Notes under the pieces: generated by a model
Told to the model about the DNA's origin: nothing
What the model saw: only the letters and a program-made list of their open reading frames with translations
Database searches by the model: none
Translations under genes and position numbers: made by a program
Shown: positions 5,148 to 6,245 of the stretch, one piece after another
How the letters are laid out: the number at the start of each line of letters is the position of its first letter
How positions within the stretch are numbered: the stretch's first letter is position 1
Assembly (NCBI GenBank): GCA_000715855.1
Contig: KL571272.1
Location: forward strand, 14,887-21,131
From: Actinoplanes liguriensis
Lineage (GTDB): Bacteria > Actinomycetota > Actinomycetes > Mycobacteriales > Micromonosporaceae
Direction: 5' to 3'
DNA length: 6,245 bases

Positions 5148-5346
5148 CTGCGGGCAGGTACGCGGCCGGCTGCTCGTCCTCGGCGAGGAGTTCACCTGTG
5201 TTCTCACCGGACATGGATGCTGCGGTACTGGGGGTGCTGACCACGAAAACGCCAGCAGCTCGAACGGCCTCGACGATGGCGTCGAGCCAGCCGCTTTCGA
5301 CGTCGACCGGCCCGCTCGCGGCGACCAGATATTCCCACCGCTTCAC
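5148..5346 (-). other. Unidentified open stretch with coding-like codon bias
   Basis: From a GTG at 5344-5346 the minus strand reads KRWEYLVAASGPVDVESG, then WLDAIVEAVRAAGVFVVSTP, then a Ser/Thr and acidic stretch ending PAAYLPADP near 5150. Third positions are mostly G or C, strongest in the first 30 codons. I do not recognise a family. After about 5150 this frame becomes Arg-rich and is a shadow of the TetR-like remnant, which continues in another frame. One reading is that this is the middle part of the same broken TetR gene (the WLDAIVEAVRAA helix would fit the first helix of a ligand domain) separated from its C-terminus by a frameshift near 5147-5155; another is a separate gene fragment. 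No Shine-Dalgarno precedes the GTG. Confidence 0.25.
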
Positions 5347-5391
5347 CCGCGGACTCGTGACTTCTTCGCTGGCCCCTACACCGGGAACTCA

Positions 5392-5405
5392 CCGGGCAGG
5401 CCCGG
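5392..5405 (-). terminator. Short GC hairpin after DUF4260 gene
   Basis: CCGGGC and GCCCGG separated by two bases lie five bases past the DUF4260 stop on the minus strand. The loop as drawn is too small and would open by one or two pairs. Position suggests a weak terminator; no U-run. Confidence 0.3.
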
Positions 5406-5410
5406 CGTGG

Positions 5411-5896
5411 TCACTGGTGCTTCTGAGGGCCGTGCACGCCGAGGTGGGTGACGATGAAGCTGTGGTCGTACTTGAGACCGTATTTCACGACGCGATCGAC
5501 GCCGAGGTGAAACAGTCCGATGACACCCGCGACGATCAATGCGTGGTGACCCCAGAAGTGTCCGGTGACCAGCAGAGCCAGCGGCAGCGGCGCGCTGTGC
5601 ATGAGGTTGTAGACCCAGGCACCGGCCTTCGGGCCCGCCAGATAGGCGAACCAGGACAGGTCCGGGGCGAGGAACAGCGCCGGGATCAGCCACCACGGTT
5701 CTCCGGTGGCCGCGAAGACGACGAGTGCGGTTGCCGCGATGGCGAGGGCTTCGACACGCAGCCAGATCGCGGGCCTGCCGGTGACCACACCGGCGAAATT
5801 GGCTCCGCCGGTGGTCGGGTGGCCCTGTGAATCGGTGTGCGAGGCGGCGAGCGCCGGAGCGCTGGTGAGGGCCGGGGCGTTCGACGACTCAGGCAT
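5411..5896 (-). CDS. DUF4260 family integral membrane protein
   Basis: The 161-residue product carries the conserved blocks I associate with DUF4260: a helix opening WLRVEALAIAATALVV (45-60), the motif LAPDLSW (76-82), YLAGPKAGAWVYNLMH (85-100), GLFHLGVDR (127-135), KYGLKY (138-143) and THLG (150-153). Four hydrophobic segments are visible at about 47-64, 67-88, 103-113 and 117-134, so it should sit in the cytoplasmic membrane. Charged and histidine residues (Asp79, His100, His130, Asp134) sit at conserved positions near the segment ends. The molecular function of the family is unknown. The first 40 or so residues are Ala/Ser/Thr-rich and unlike the family, so the true start could be a GTG near 5788 (residue 37). 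The ATG at 5894-5896 overlaps the upstream hydrolase by 8 bases, which argues for it through translational coupling. Confidence 0.85.
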   Translation of the reverse strand: MPESSNAPALTSAPALAASHTDSQGHPTTGGANFAGVVTGRPAIWLRVEALAIAATALVVFAATGEPWWLIPALFLAPDLSWFAYLAGPKAGAWVYNLMHSAPLPLALLVTGHFWGHHALIVAGVIGLFHLGVDRVVKYGLKYDHSFIVTHLGVHGPQKHQ

Positions 5897-6245
5897 CGGC
5901 GTTCGCTCGCAGGAACGAGAGGATCAGCGTCGCGGTCCGGTCGGGGTACTGGTCGTGGGGATAGTGCCCGGCACCGTCGATCATGGCCAGTTCGCCGAGG
6001 CCTGCCGGCAGCGCGGCGACGATCGCCTCGCCTTCGGCGCGCGGGTCGGCCCAGTCCGGGTCGAGCGAGCCCTCGATGATCAGGGCCGAGCACCGCACAC
6101 CGGCCAGATGTGACCCGGCGTCGGCCGGTGAGGTCTTGAGCATTGCCCGGAGCGCTTTCATCCGGCCGGGTTCACGCAGATCGGCTGCGATACCGGCCTG
6201 CCGGGCAGCCCAGTCGGCGGGTTTGGCTCCCGGGTAGGCGTGGTC
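5889..6245 (-). CDS. Alpha/beta-fold hydrolase, C-terminal part (cut by window edge)
   Basis: The 118 residues seen are the end of an alpha/beta-hydrolase. A cap-like segment (DHAYPGAKPADWAARQ, then REPGRMKALRAMLK) leads to the strand CSALIIEGSLDPDWAD, whose Asp62 or Asp64 (counted from the window edge) is in the place of the catalytic acid. MIDGAGHYPHDQYPD (88-102) holds the catalytic histidine, His94, and the protein ends with TLILSFLRANADA. The nucleophile elbow and oxyanion strand lie beyond the window. The substrate cannot be deduced. An internal ATG at 6159-6161 is not a credible start because the open frame continues with family-like sequence to the edge. Its TGA at 5889-5891 overlaps the DUF4260 start by 8 bases, so the two are very probably one transcript. 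Confidence 0.85.
   Translation of the reverse strand, partial: DHAYPGAKPADWAARQAGIAADLREPGRMKALRAMLKTSPADAGSHLAGVRCSALIIEGSLDPDWADPRAEGEAIVAALPAGLGELAMIDGAGHYPHDQYPDRTATLILSFLRANADA

Noticed and set aside
5686..6093. 135-codon minus-strand frame across the DUF4260/hydrolase junction
   Set aside because: Out-of-frame shadow, Arg/Pro-rich, overlapping two recognisable proteins.

Overview
The window is GC-rich, its coding codons prefer G or C at the third position, and it carries an actinobacterial repertoire: an XRE/MmyB-type regulator, medium-chain quinone oxidoreductases, an EHN-type epoxide hydrolase with a divergent TetR gene, and a DUF4260 protein. A chromosome of a Mycobacteriales-type or related actinomycete (Nocardia, Rhodococcus, Mycobacterium or Streptomyces-like) is likely. 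The genus cannot be fixed from the sequence alone. I see no rRNA, tRNA, CRISPR array, transposase or phage gene.

Layout. (a) 1-2299: two paralogous NAD(P)H-dependent medium-chain oxidoreductases point away from each other, the left one on the minus strand and cut by the window edge, the right one complete. A MmyB-like XRE regulator gene on the plus strand lies between them. The DNA upstream of both oxidoreductases is an inverted duplication of about 94 bases, aligned without gaps. It contains the same imperfect 23-bp palindrome and the same Shine-Dalgarno. (b) 2300-2721: no intact gene. The minus strand holds what looks like a piece of an alpha/beta-hydrolase gene. (c) 2722-4598: an epoxide hydrolase (minus) and a TetR regulator (plus) are divergent around three palindromes repeated at exactly 27-bp intervals. 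(d) 4599-5410: a 24-bp perfect palindrome, hairpins, a truncated TetR C-terminal domain and an unidentified open stretch, which together look like decayed DNA. (e) 5411-6245: a DUF4260 membrane protein overlaps by 8 bases the end of an alpha/beta-hydrolase that runs off the window. Both are on the minus strand.

How it may work together (inference). Two separate small-molecule-responsive detoxification or redox units lie side by side. The XRE protein probably controls both oxidoreductases through the duplicated operator. The TetR protein probably represses itself and the epoxide hydrolase through the three-site array. The remnants at 2450-2680 and 4875-5346 suggest repeated rearrangement, typical of accessory catabolic regions. 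I found no clearly new biochemical system. The most unusual structures are the regulator bracketed by inverted duplicate target promoters and the evenly phased operator array.
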